DNA of 14,423 nucleotides from AC-32 sp045806105 (GCA_045806105.1 JBJMJY010000083.1:1-14423), one strand, 5' to 3'. Positions 1 through 6,886 are shown, counted from the first letter of the stretch. The notes: a model not told the origin generated them from the sequence alone. Translations and numbers: made by a program.

Positions 1-22
1 GGGAGCGCCGCCATGCCGTGGC

Positions 23-28
23 TATAGT
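23..28 (+). promoter_or_regulatory. possible -10 element for the response regulator gene
   Basis: TATAGT lies 30 bases before the ATG at 59 and is the closest match to a -10 hexamer in the short upstream stretch. Unlike other unit heads in this window it would leave a leader of roughly 20 bases. No convincing -35 box is visible, and only 22 bases precede it in the window. Confidence 0.3.
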
Positions 29-58
29 AGGGCGACCCGTCCGCCGGCAGGCGCTGCG

Positions 59-754
59 ATGCCAGACTCCTCCACCATCCTGCTCGTCGACGACGAGGAC
101 GCGGTTCAGAAGCTCCTCGCCTATCCGCTCGAGAAAGACGGCTTCAAGGTCGTCCCTGCTCGCGATGGCGAGGAGGCGCTGGCGCGCTTCTCGGAGCAGC
201 GCTTCGATCTCGTCGTGCTGGACGTGATGCTCCCGAAGCTCGACGGGCTCGAGGTGTGCAAGCGGCTGCGGGCCGCGAGCAGCGTCCCGATCATCATGCT
301 GACCGCCCGCGACGACGAGCTCGACAAGGTGCTCGGCCTCGAGCTCGGCGCCGACGACTACATCACCAAGCCGTTCTCGATTCGCGAGTTCCGCAGCCGT
401 GTGCGCGCGCTCCTGCGCCGGGCGGCGATCCCCGGCGCAGCGCACGCCGCGGACGAGACGATCGAGCGCAACGGGCTGCGCATCGACCTCGGACGGCGCG
501 ACGTGGAGGTCTCGGGGCGGCCGGTGCAGCTCACGTACGTCGAGTTCGAGCTGCTGCGGACGCTGGCCGCGAGCCCAGGGCGGGTGTTCACCCGCGAGAT
601 GCTCCTGCAGGCCCTGTGGGGCGGCTCGGACTACCGCGAGCCGCGCACGATCGACGTCCACGTGCGCCACCTGCGCGAGAAGCTCGAGCCCGATCCGAGC
701 GAGCCGGAGTACATCCTCACCGTCCGGGGCGTCGGCTACCGCTTCAAGCCGTGA
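59..754 (+). CDS. OmpR/PhoB-family response regulator
   Basis: DNA-binding response regulator of 231 residues, the usual length for this family. An N-terminal receiver domain (about residues 5-115) shows the acidic pair D11-D12, the phosphoacceptor D55 at the end of the LVVLD strand, T82 in LTAR and K104 in YITKP. A C-terminal winged-helix domain (about 132-231) ends in the typical GVGYRF signature. When phosphorylated by its kinase it should bind promoter DNA as a dimer. The ATG at 59 gives a full N-terminus (MPDSSTILLVDDE). Its stop overlaps the kinase start in GTGA (751-754), so the two are probably co-translated. The HtrA-type protease downstream is a likely target, by analogy with CssR and MprA. 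The regulon is inferred, not visible. Confidence 0.95.
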   Translation: MPDSSTILLVDDEDAVQKLLAYPLEKDGFKVVPARDGEEALARFSEQRFDLVVLDVMLPKLDGLEVCKRLRAASSVPIIMLTARDDELDKVLGLELGADDYITKPFSIREFRSRVRALLRRAAIPGAAHAADETIERNGLRIDLGRRDVEVSGRPVQLTYVEFELLRTLAASPGRVFTREMLLQALWGGSDYREPRTIDVHVRHLREKLEPDPSEPEYILTVRGVGYRFKP

Positions 755-2157
755 GCCGCTTCTTCCGGAGCGTTGGCGCACAGCTGAGCCTTGCGCTCCT
801 CCTCGTCGTCGCGGTCGCGCTCGGCATCGTCTACCTCACCGTCGTCCCCTCGCTGCAGAACCGGCTGGTCGACGCGCGCGTCGCGGACCTCGAGCGCAGT
901 GCGAAGCGGCTGCAACGGGAGGCGCACGACACGGTCGCGCTCAACTCCGACGTGATCGCCGCTTGGGCCGACGAGACGGGGACCCGCGCGCTGCTCGTCC
1001 AGTCGCTCTCCGGGACGCCGATCGTGATCGACGACTCCCGCGGCGGCGGGTCGTCCGGCGACGTGCAAAACGACGACGTCGTCGTCCGCGCCACCCGCAC
1101 CGGGCGCCCGCAGCACGGGACGCTCGAGGAGGCCGGGCAGCACTACGCCGAGGCGGCCGTGCCGATCCTCCGCGGCCAGTACACCCTCGTCCTGCGCGAC
1201 TCGGTCGAGAACCGCTACGGGACCGTCGAGCTGGTGCAGCACCGGGTGCTGCTCGCGGCCGGTGTGGCGCTGGCGATCGCGCTGCTGCTGGGCTACGCGG
1301 GCGCGCGGATGTTCGCGCGACGGATCCGTCGGCTCGAGCGTGCGGCCGACGAGATCGCGAGCGGCCGCTTCGACGAGCCGGTCGTGGACACACGTGGGGA
1401 CGAGCTCGCCGCGCTCGCGGCGGCGTTCGAGCGCATGCGCGTGCGCCTCGCGCACCTCGACGACGCCCGGCGCGCGTTCGTCGCGAACGCCTCGCACGAG
1501 CTACGGACGCCCCTCTTCTCGCTGGGCGGCTTTCTCGAGCTGCTCGACGACGAGGAGCTGGACGAACCGACCAGACGCGAGTTCCTCGCGTCGATGCGCG
1601 AGCAGGTCGACCGCCTGACGAAGCTCGCGTCGGACCTTCTCGACCTCACGCGGCTCGATGCCGGGCGGCTCACCGTCGAGCGTGAGCCCGTCGACCTGGC
1701 GGCACTGGTGCGCGACCTCGTCAAGGAGTTCGGCCCGCTCGCAGCATCGACCGGCCACACGCTGGCGGGGAGCCTCGACGGCGAGGTGTTCGCGGAGGCG
1801 GACGAGCTGCGGGCGCTTCAGCTCGGCCGGATCCTGGTCGAGAACGCGCTCCTACACACCCCACCGGGCACGGGTGTCGAGGTGCGCGCGCTGCGCCGCG
1901 CCGAGACGGCGGCGCTCGAGGTCGAGGACGCGGGCGTGGGAATCCCGCGCGAGCAGCGCCAGCAGCTGTTCGAGCGGTTCTTCCGCCTGGACGGAGCGCG
2001 TGCGTCGGGGAGCGGCCTCGGCCTCGCGATCGCGAAGGAGCTCGCCGAGCTGATGGAGGGCGCGGTCGAGGTCGAATCCGAGCCGGGCCGGACGGTCTTC
2101 ACGCTCGTGCTCCCGCTGTCGGCGGTACCGGAAGCGCGCGAAGCCGTTTTGCCGTGA
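751..2157 (+). CDS. sensor histidine kinase (HAMP, HisKA, HATPase)
   Basis: Membrane sensor kinase, 468 residues from the GTG at 751, which overlaps the regulator's TGA. The reading frame stays open far upstream, but that part is R/A/P-rich shadow of the regulator gene. Layout: TM helix about 11-33, extracytoplasmic sensor region about 34-163, TM helix about 166-188, HAMP about 186-238, HisKA with phosphoacceptor H249 in SHELRTP, N box with N365, G1 box DAGVGIP around 393-399, F box FERFFRLD and G2 box GSGLGLAIA at 420-428. All catalytic boxes are intact. It should autophosphorylate on H249 and pass the phosphate to D55 of the neighbouring regulator. The sensor region of about 130 residues has no recognisable ligand domain. 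Its position before a secreted or anchored protease suggests it senses envelope or protein-folding stress (inference). Confidence 0.95.
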   Translation: MSRFFRSVGAQLSLALLLVVAVALGIVYLTVVPSLQNRLVDARVADLERSAKRLQREAHDTVALNSDVIAAWADETGTRALLVQSLSGTPIVIDDSRGGGSSGDVQNDDVVVRATRTGRPQHGTLEEAGQHYAEAAVPILRGQYTLVLRDSVENRYGTVELVQHRVLLAAGVALAIALLLGYAGARMFARRIRRLERAADEIASGRFDEPVVDTRGDELAALAAAFERMRVRLAHLDDARRAFVANASHELRTPLFSLGGFLELLDDEELDEPTRREFLASMREQVDRLTKLASDLLDLTRLDAGRLTVEREPVDLAALVRDLVKEFGPLAASTGHTLAGSLDGEVFAEADELRALQLGRILVENALLHTPPGTGVEVRALRRAETAALEVEDAGVGIPREQRQQLFERFFRLDGARASGSGLGLAIAKELAELMEGAVEVESEPGRTVFTLVLPLSAVPEAREAVLP

Positions 2158-2164
2158 AAACGGC
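2143..2164 (+). other. perfect 8-bp inverted repeat across the kinase stop codon
   Basis: GCCGTTTT (2143-2150) and AAAACGGC (2157-2164) pair perfectly around a 6-base loop, and the kinase TGA begins inside the loop. No T-run follows, so it is not a canonical terminator. It stands out because A/T runs are rare in this DNA. It could act as a weak terminator or mRNA 3' stabiliser, or be a protein-binding palindrome upstream of the protease gene. It shares bases with a second inverted repeat at 2161-2181, so the two RNA hairpins could not form together. Confidence 0.4.
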
Positions 2165-2181
2165 GGCCTGGAGATCCGCCG
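2161..2181 (+). other. second inverted repeat before the protease gene
   Basis: CGGCGG (2161-2166) and CCGCCG (2176-2181) can form a 6-bp GC stem with a 9-base loop. It ends one base before the TACAGT hexamer proposed as the protease -10 element. It overlaps the right arm of the repeat at 2143-2164 by four bases. Short GC repeats are common by chance at this base composition, so confidence is low. Confidence 0.25.
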
Positions 2182-2182
2182 C

Positions 2183-2188
2183 TACAGT
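2183..2188 (+). promoter_or_regulatory. possible -10 element, protease gene
   Basis: TACAGT sits 9 bases before the GTG start at 2198. Transcription normally starts 6-8 bases after a -10 box, which would put the mRNA 5' end at or within a base or two of the start codon. There is no clear Shine-Dalgarno, consistent with a leaderless message. No clear -35 match is seen. Confidence 0.4.
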
Positions 2189-2197
2189 GCGAAAGCC

Positions 2198-3397
2198 GTG
2201 CGGACCGCGCCTCTCGCCGCTGTTGCCGTCGCGTGCGCCGTCATCGGCGGCGCGCTGACGCTCGGCGTCGGCCACCTGACGGGCTGGACGGACTCAAGCT
2301 CGACGACCACGGTCTTCCGAGCGGCGCCGATCGAGCCCTCCACGGCCGCGACGGCTGCGGTCGGGCCCGCCGCGAAGCCGCTCGCCGGCAACGGCTTCAG
2401 CCCGAGCATGATCTACGCGCGCCGCTCGCCCGGCGTCGTCACCATCATCGCGATCTACGGCAGCGACCCCGACAGCCCGCGGCGTGCACAGGGCTCGGGC
2501 TTCGTCGTCTCACCGCAGGGCTACATCCTCACGAACTCGCACGTGATTACGACTGCCGGCGACACGTCGGTGCCGCAGCCGGCCGACCGCGTCTTCGTCG
2601 AATTCCAGGACCGCGACCGCGCCGAGGCGACGATCATCGGCTGGGATGTGTTCGACGATGTCGGGCTGATCAAGGTCGACCCGCCGGCCCACGCGCTCGC
2701 TCCCGTGCCGCTCGGCAACTCCGCTGCGGTGGTCGTCGGCGAGCCGGTGGCCGCGATCGGCAGCCCCTTCGGCAACGAGAACTCGCTCGCGGTCGGTGTC
2801 GTATCCGCCGTGCACCGGTCGATCGAGTCCCTGACGTCGACCTTCAACCTCGTCGACGCGATCCAGACCGACGCGCCGATCAACCACGGCAACTCCGGCG
2901 GCCCGCTCTTCGACGCACGCGGCCGGGTGATCGGGATCAACGCGCAGATCCGGAGCACGAGTGGCCAGGCGGAGGGCGTCGGCTTCGCGGTGGCGGTCAA
3001 CTCCGCCAAACGCTCGATGCAGCAGCTGATCGCGAACGGGTCGGTCTCGTACGCCTTCGTCGGGGTCGAGACCACCGACCTGACGCCCGCCCTTGCGCGC
3101 CGCTTCCACTACGCGGTGCAGCGTGGGGCCGTCGTGACGGATGTCGTGGCCGGAAGCCCGGCGGCGAGGGCCGGCCTCCACCCCGGCCGTCAAACCGCCA
3201 GCGCGCTCGGGCTCGACTTCCCCCGCAGCGGCGACGTGATCGTCGCCATCGACGGGCACGAGGTCACGGGCTCGGAGGACATTGCGCGAATTGTCACAAG
3301 AATGAACCCCGGCCAGGTCGTCCCCTTCGTGATCGAGCGAGGGCACTCGCGCTTCGAGCTGCCGGTGCGCCTGAGCGAGCGCTCGGAAGCCAAATAG
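2198..3397 (+). CDS. membrane-anchored trypsin-like serine protease with PDZ domain (HtrA/DegP-like)
   Basis: HtrA-type protease, 399 residues from a GTG start. An N-terminal hydrophobic segment (about 5-26) is a signal anchor, placing the rest outside the membrane. A low-complexity linker (about 30-65) leads to the protease domain (about 70-280). The catalytic triad is visible: H115 in LTNSHV, D154 before VGLIKV, and S233 in GNSGGPL. A single C-terminal PDZ domain (about 285-395) includes the GAVVTDVVAGSPAARAGL stretch. Such proteases degrade or refold misfolded envelope proteins. The gene starts 40 bases after the sensor kinase and has its own -10-like hexamer, so it may be read both with the two-component genes and alone. 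Control by that pair is inferred from CssRS-HtrA and MprAB-PepD arrangements. Alternative family labels are DegQ-like or PepD-like. Confidence 0.93.
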   Translation: MRTAPLAAVAVACAVIGGALTLGVGHLTGWTDSSSTTTVFRAAPIEPSTAATAAVGPAAKPLAGNGFSPSMIYARRSPGVVTIIAIYGSDPDSPRRAQGSGFVVSPQGYILTNSHVITTAGDTSVPQPADRVFVEFQDRDRAEATIIGWDVFDDVGLIKVDPPAHALAPVPLGNSAAVVVGEPVAAIGSPFGNENSLAVGVVSAVHRSIESLTSTFNLVDAIQTDAPINHGNSGGPLFDARGRVIGINAQIRSTSGQAEGVGFAVAVNSAKRSMQQLIANGSVSYAFVGVETTDLTPALARRFHYAVQRGAVVTDVVAGSPAARAGLHPGRQTASALGLDFPRSGDVIVAIDGHEVTGSEDIARIVTRMNPGQVVPFVIERGHSRFELPVRLSERSEAK

Positions 3398-3400
3398 GAT
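3395..3400 (+). promoter_or_regulatory. possible -10 element upstream of the RsbW-like gene
   Basis: TAGGAT, sharing its first bases with the protease stop codon (TAG, 3395-3397), is identical to the hexamer before the aldehyde dehydrogenase gene. It lies 8 bases before a GTG at 3409 that opens a 21-codon ORF, and 78 bases before the RsbW-like ATG. No clear -35 is seen. Confidence 0.4.
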
Positions 3401-3408
3401 CGGAACGC

Positions 3409-3474
3409 GTGACCTTCGACGGCGGGCACCCGGATCCTTCCTGGTTAGGCGCACGCGCGCGCGGGGAACGGTGA
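3409..3474 (+). CDS. possible 21-residue leader ORF before the RsbW-like gene
   Basis: GTG at 3409 opens a 21-codon frame ending in TGA at 3472-3474, four bases before the ATG of the RsbW-like gene. The encoded peptide starts VTFDGGHPDPSW and ends in an Arg-rich tail. The GTG lies 8 bases after a TAGGAT hexamer, matching the leaderless spacing elsewhere in the window. It may be a translated leader coupled to the downstream gene, or simply chance in an 81-base gap. No homology is recognised. Confidence 0.2.
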   Translation: MTFDGGHPDPSWLGARARGER

Positions 3475-3478
3475 ACGG

Positions 3479-3895
3479 ATGAGCGAGGAGGGCCGCTCCG
3501 TCCGCCTCACGATTCCAGCCCGGGCCGAGTACATCACGCTCGGCCGGTTGGCGCTGACGGCGATCGCCGGCGTTCGCCCGCTCTCCGACGAGACGCTGCA
3601 CGACCTCAAGCTCGCCCTCACCGAGGCCTGCACGAACTCGGTCAAGCACGCCTACGACAACGGAACCGGCAGCGTCGACATCGTCTACGAGCTGTACCGC
3701 GACCGGCTCGCGATCGAGGTCGGCGACGCGGGGAGCGGCTTCGCGCCGCGCCAGGACACGATGGACGCCGAGGACGACCTCGAGGAGGGCGGCCTGGGCA
3801 TCGCGATCATCCGCGCCGTCACCGACGAGGTCGAGATCGCCGAGCGCGAGGGCGGCGGCGCGCGCCTCCGCTTCGTGAAGCTGCTCGGCGACTGA
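3479..3895 (+). CDS. RsbW-like ATP-binding protein (HATPase_c_2, anti-sigma factor kinase family)
   Basis: Small cytoplasmic GHKL ATPase of 138 residues, the usual size for RsbW/SpoIIAB-type proteins. The N box carries E49 and N53 (LTEACTNSVKHAY), the G1 box is VGDAGSGF (81-88), and the G2 box is EGGLGIAII (103-111). Family members bind a sigma factor or phosphorylate an STAS-domain anti-anti-sigma factor on Ser/Thr. No STAS protein, PP2C phosphatase or sigma factor gene lies beside it here, so its partner is unknown and kinase activity cannot be assumed. The ATG at 3479 is preceded by a purine-rich GGGGAA at a workable Shine-Dalgarno distance. Its position after the envelope-stress protease and before trehalose genes hints at a general stress role (inference). 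Confidence 0.85.
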   Translation: MSEEGRSVRLTIPARAEYITLGRLALTAIAGVRPLSDETLHDLKLALTEACTNSVKHAYDNGTGSVDIVYELYRDRLAIEVGDAGSGFAPRQDTMDAEDDLEEGGLGIAIIRAVTDEVEIAEREGGGARLRFVKLLGD

Positions 3896-3914
3896 GTCCG
3901 GCAAGACCGAACGG

Positions 3915-3920
3915 TATCCT
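3915..3920 (+). promoter_or_regulatory. possible -10 element, TreT-like gene
   Basis: TATCCT sits 12 bases before the ATG at 3933, in the 37-base gap after the RsbW-like gene. The expected transcription start would leave a leader of about 4-6 bases, too short for a Shine-Dalgarno. No clear -35 box. Confidence 0.4.
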
Positions 3921-3932
3921 CGCTGGCCGCTG

Positions 3933-5219
3933 ATGCTCCAGCTTGTCAACGTCGGCCAGAAATCGCTCGCGGACTACGCGACGATCGCCACGCGCGGGCT
4001 GATGGAGGAGATCCGCCGGCTCGCGGAGCCGCTGCGCGGGAAACGCCTGCTGCATCTCTCGGCAACGGCCTTCGGCGGGGGCGTGGCGGAGATCAACTAC
4101 GCGCTCGTGCCGCTGATGCGGGACGCGGGCCTCGACGCGGAGTGGCGCATCATCGCGGGCGCGGAGGAGTTCTTCGCCGTCACGAAGGCGATTCACAACG
4201 CGCTGCAGGGCGATCCGAACGGCCTGACGCAGACGCAGCAGGAGGTCTACCGGCAGTTCCAGCGGGTGAACGCCGAGGAGCTCCGGGACGACTACGACTT
4301 CGTGCTCGTCCACGACCCGCAGCCGGCAGGGATGATCGAGCACTTCCAGGACAGCGCCGCGCACTGGATCTGGCGCTGCCACATCGACCTCTCCCAGCCG
4401 AACCGCGAGGTACTCGGGTTCCTGCTGCCGTGGCTCTCGCGCTACGACGCGGCGATCTTCCACATGCAGGAGTACGTGCCGCGCGCGGCCGAGATGCCCG
4501 CCGCGTTCATCTGGCCACCCGCCATCGACCCGCTGACGCCGAAGAACATGGCGCTCTCGCCCGAGGACGCGGCCTACATCGTCGACCAGTTCGGGATCGA
4601 CGTCGAGCGGCCGCTGCTGACGCAGGTCTCGCGCTTCGATCCGTGGAAGGACCCGCTCGGCGTGATCGACGCCTACCGCCTGGTGAAGGCCGACCACCCG
4701 GACGTGCAGCTCGCGCTCGTAGGCTCGATGGCACACGACGACCCCGAGGGCTGGGACTACTACAACCGGACGGTCACGTACGCGGCCGGCGACCCCGACG
4801 TCTACATCCTCTCCAACCTGAACAACATCGGCTCGGTCGAGGTCAACGCCTTCCAGGTCCACTCGGCGGCGGCGATCCAGAAGTCCACGAAGGAGGGTTT
4901 CGGCCTCACAGTCACCGAGGCGCTCTGGAAGACCCGGCCGATGGTGGCGAGCCGCGTGGGCGGGATCGTGGCGCAGATCCAGGACGGCGAGACCGGCTGG
5001 CTCGTCGACCCGCACGCGCCCGAGGAGTGCGCGGCGGCCTGCATCGAGATCCTGAGCGACCCCGGCTCCGCGAGGCAGCGCGCGCTGCGGGGAAAGGAGT
5101 ACGTCCGTAGGAACTTCCTCATGCCGCGGCTCCTGCGGGATTGGCTCGTGCTGCTGAACAAGCTCGACGGGAACGACACCGCGGGCGCCGAGGTCACGGC
5201 CGCGGCCGCGGCGTCGTAG
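3933..5219 (+). CDS. treT: TreT-like trehalose synthase (GT4 glycosyltransferase)
   Basis: Cytoplasmic GT-B glycosyltransferase of 428 residues. It resembles TreT, which joins glucose from a nucleotide sugar (UDP- or ADP-glucose) to free glucose, giving trehalose in one step. Recognisable features are the N-terminal lead (LADYATIA), GKRLLHLSATAFGGGVAEI (36-54) with the GGG loop, LVPLMRDAGLDAEWRII, EEFFAVTKAIHNALQG, the donor-side SRFDPWKD (233-240), and the retaining GT4 E-x7-E motif in KEGFGLTVTE (E321, E329). The start gives the normal family N-terminus. It is followed 40 bases later by a GT20 enzyme, so the pair may serve one disaccharide pathway. TreT can be reversible, and the direction used in this organism cannot be read from sequence. 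The C-terminus ends in an Ala-rich tail with no clear role. A distant alternative is another GT4 disaccharide synthase. Confidence 0.85.
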   Translation: MLQLVNVGQKSLADYATIATRGLMEEIRRLAEPLRGKRLLHLSATAFGGGVAEINYALVPLMRDAGLDAEWRIIAGAEEFFAVTKAIHNALQGDPNGLTQTQQEVYRQFQRVNAEELRDDYDFVLVHDPQPAGMIEHFQDSAAHWIWRCHIDLSQPNREVLGFLLPWLSRYDAAIFHMQEYVPRAAEMPAAFIWPPAIDPLTPKNMALSPEDAAYIVDQFGIDVERPLLTQVSRFDPWKDPLGVIDAYRLVKADHPDVQLALVGSMAHDDPEGWDYYNRTVTYAAGDPDVYILSNLNNIGSVEVNAFQVHSAAAIQKSTKEGFGLTVTEALWKTRPMVASRVGGIVAQIQDGETGWLVDPHAPEECAAACIEILSDPGSARQRALRGKEYVRRNFLMPRLLRDWLVLLNKLDGNDTAGAEVTAAAAAS

Positions 5220-5238
5220 CCGTTTCCGCAGCCTCGGG

Positions 5239-5256
5239 CTGGGTAGGCTGGCCCAG
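5239..5256 (+). promoter_or_regulatory. -10-like hexamer inside a short inverted repeat before the GT20 gene
   Basis: TAGGCT (5244-5249) lies 10 bases before the ATG at 5260. It is flanked by CTGGG (5239-5243) and CCCAG (5252-5256), a 5-bp inverted repeat with the hexamer in the 8-base centre. Such an arrangement could let a dimeric repressor occlude the promoter, but a 5-bp GC-rich repeat may be chance. No Shine-Dalgarno at a normal distance is visible, so the message may be leaderless. Confidence 0.35.
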
Positions 5257-5259
5257 GGC

Positions 5260-6726
5260 ATGCCGGACCGTCGCAGGCTGATCGTCGTTTCGAACCGCGG
5301 ACCCGTGACGTTCGCGCGCGTCGGCGACGAGCGCGTCGCGCGCCGAGGCGGCGGCGGCCTCGTGACCGGATTGCGGAGCCTCGTCGAGCACCACGACGTG
5401 ACCTGGATCGCAAGCGCGATGAGCGATGAGGACCGGGCAGTCGCCGCCGAGAGCGGCGGCGACGCGGTCGAGGAGCGCTCGCGCGATGGGTCGCCTTTCC
5501 GCTTACGGCTGGTCGCACACGACGAGACCGCCTACGACTGGTTCTACAACGTCGTCGCCAACCCGATGCTCTGGTTCCTGCAGCACTACCTCTGGCAGCT
5601 CGCCTACACGCCGTCGGTGGACATCGCGCTCAGCAACGCCTGGGACGAGGGCTACGCACGGGTCAACGAGGGATTCGCCGAGGCCGTGCTGGAGGAGCTC
5701 GAGGCGCAGCCGGAGGCCGCCGTCTTCTTCCACGACTACCACCTCTACCTCGCGCCGCGCCTGGTTCGGGAGCGCGCGCCCGACGCGCTGCTCGCGCACT
5801 TCGTCCACGTGCCGTGGCCGCAGACCGACTACTGGCACGTGCTGCCGGACCGGATCCGGCGCGCGGTCCACGAGGGCGTCCTCGCCAACGACGTGATCGG
5901 GTTCCACACGCACCAGTGGCGGCTCAACTTCATGCGCGCGGCGAGCGACCTCGCGGGCGCCGAGGCCAATTTCCAGGACAGCGTCGTCGACCACGACGAC
6001 CGGCGCTCCCTCGTCACCGTGCACCCGATCTCGGTCGACGCGGCGGAGTTCGACGAGCTGGCCCTGAGCGAGCCCGTGCTCGCGGCGGAGCAGGAGCTCG
6101 TCGCGCGGCGGACCGAGCAGCTGGTGCTCCGGGTCGACCGGACCGACCCGTCGAAGAACATCGTCCGCGGCTTCCGCGCCTTCGAGCTTTACCTCGAGGC
6201 GCACCCCGAGCGCCACCGGCGCGTGACGATGCTCGCGCTGCTCGACCCGTCGCGGCAGGACATCCCCGAGTACGCGGAGTACCTCGGGGCCATTCAGCGC
6301 GAGGCACGGCGCGTGAACGACCGCTTCCAGCAGAACGGCTGGCTGCCGATCGAGTTGGTGGTCGAGGACAACTTCGTCGGCGCGGTCGCGGCGTACAAGC
6401 AGTTCGACGCGCTGTTCGTGAACGCGATCTTCGACGGCATGAACCTCGTCGCGAAGGAGGCGCCGCTCGTGAACGAGCGCGACGGCGTGCTGATTCTCTC
6501 CGAGAACGCTGGCGCCCACGCCGAGCTCGGCGAATGGGCGCTGACGGTGAACCCGTTCGACGTCGCGGGGCAGGCAGAGGCGCTCGACGAGGCGCTGACG
6601 ATGTCCGCGGCCGAGCGGCACGAGCGCCTCGAGGCGATTCGCGCCCACGTGCGCGAGCACGACGTGACCGAGTGGATCGACGCGCAGCTGGCCGACCTCG
6701 ACCGCTGCGCCGCGCGCGTCGGCTAG
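5260..6726 (+). CDS. trehalose-6-phosphate synthase family glycosyltransferase (GT20, OtsA-like)
   Basis: GT-B enzyme of 488 residues in the OtsA family. OtsA makes trehalose 6-phosphate from UDP- or GDP-glucose and glucose 6-phosphate. Family marks are VVSNRGP (9-15), the Gly-rich GGGGLVTGL loop (30-38), HDYHLYLAP (158-166), HVPWPQTDYWHVLP (183-196), GFHTHQW (214-220), the phosphate/donor site RVDRTDPSKNI with R294 and K299, and FDGMNLVAKE (391-400) with D392 and E400. It departs from classical OtsA in places: OtsA's LRDGMN is FDGMN here, and the acceptor side contains an unusual NPMLWFLQHYLW segment. The acceptor may therefore differ from glucose 6-phosphate. No otsB-type phosphatase is in the window. 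A pseudo-glycosyltransferase or glucosylglycerol-phosphate synthase-like role is a less likely alternative. Confidence 0.83.
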   Translation: MPDRRRLIVVSNRGPVTFARVGDERVARRGGGGLVTGLRSLVEHHDVTWIASAMSDEDRAVAAESGGDAVEERSRDGSPFRLRLVAHDETAYDWFYNVVANPMLWFLQHYLWQLAYTPSVDIALSNAWDEGYARVNEGFAEAVLEELEAQPEAAVFFHDYHLYLAPRLVRERAPDALLAHFVHVPWPQTDYWHVLPDRIRRAVHEGVLANDVIGFHTHQWRLNFMRAASDLAGAEANFQDSVVDHDDRRSLVTVHPISVDAAEFDELALSEPVLAAEQELVARRTEQLVLRVDRTDPSKNIVRGFRAFELYLEAHPERHRRVTMLALLDPSRQDIPEYAEYLGAIQREARRVNDRFQQNGWLPIELVVEDNFVGAVAAYKQFDALFVNAIFDGMNLVAKEAPLVNERDGVLILSENAGAHAELGEWALTVNPFDVAGQAEALDEALTMSAAERHERLEAIRAHVREHDVTEWIDAQLADLDRCAARVG

Positions 6727-6875
6727 ACGCCGTCCTTCTCGATGCAGACCCACTCGGGGTCGGGGCCGGCCTCGTAGCCCGCCTGCATCTGCGTGTCGCC
6801 CTCCTTCACCTCGCGGAAGAGCTTCTCGGTTTCCCATACGGTCTTTCCGGTCCATCTGCCCGGGGTCAATGCCAA
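6723..6875 (-). CDS. unrecognised small protein (about 48-50 residues)
   Basis: Between the GT20 gene and the aldehyde dehydrogenase, the minus strand holds a short frame whose protein does not look like a shadow. It is balanced in W, K, E, F, Y, D and Q rather than R/A/P-rich. It contains WTGKTVWETEKLF and GYEAGPDPEWVCIEKDGV, and from about the 17th codon to the stop every third base is G or C. Its TAG (6723-6725 on the plus strand) overlaps the stop codon of the GT20 gene tail to tail. No ATG opens the frame. TTG at 6875 or 6869 gives 50 or 48 residues, and GTG at the VKEG codon would give a shorter form. The frame is also open upstream, but there it becomes R/A/P-rich opposite the aldehyde dehydrogenase gene. 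I recognise no family. It could be a small intact gene or the conserved tail of a degraded one. Confidence 0.45.
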   Translation of the reverse strand: MALTPGRWTGKTVWETEKLFREVKEGDTQMQAGYEAGPDPEWVCIEKDGV

Positions 6876-6886
6876 TCGCGCGGGTC

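Noticed and set aside
3819..5261. 480-codon open frame on the minus strand opposite the TreT-like gene
   Set aside because: Product is R/H/V/D-rich with no recognisable motif and mirrors the codon structure of the plus-strand gene, which has clear family motifs. Long antisense frames are expected at this GC content.
5503..6855. 450-codon minus-strand open frame opposite the GT20 gene
   Set aside because: Same shadow pattern (Arg/Val/Leu/His-rich, no domain). It uses a different frame from the small minus-strand ORF at 6723-6875.
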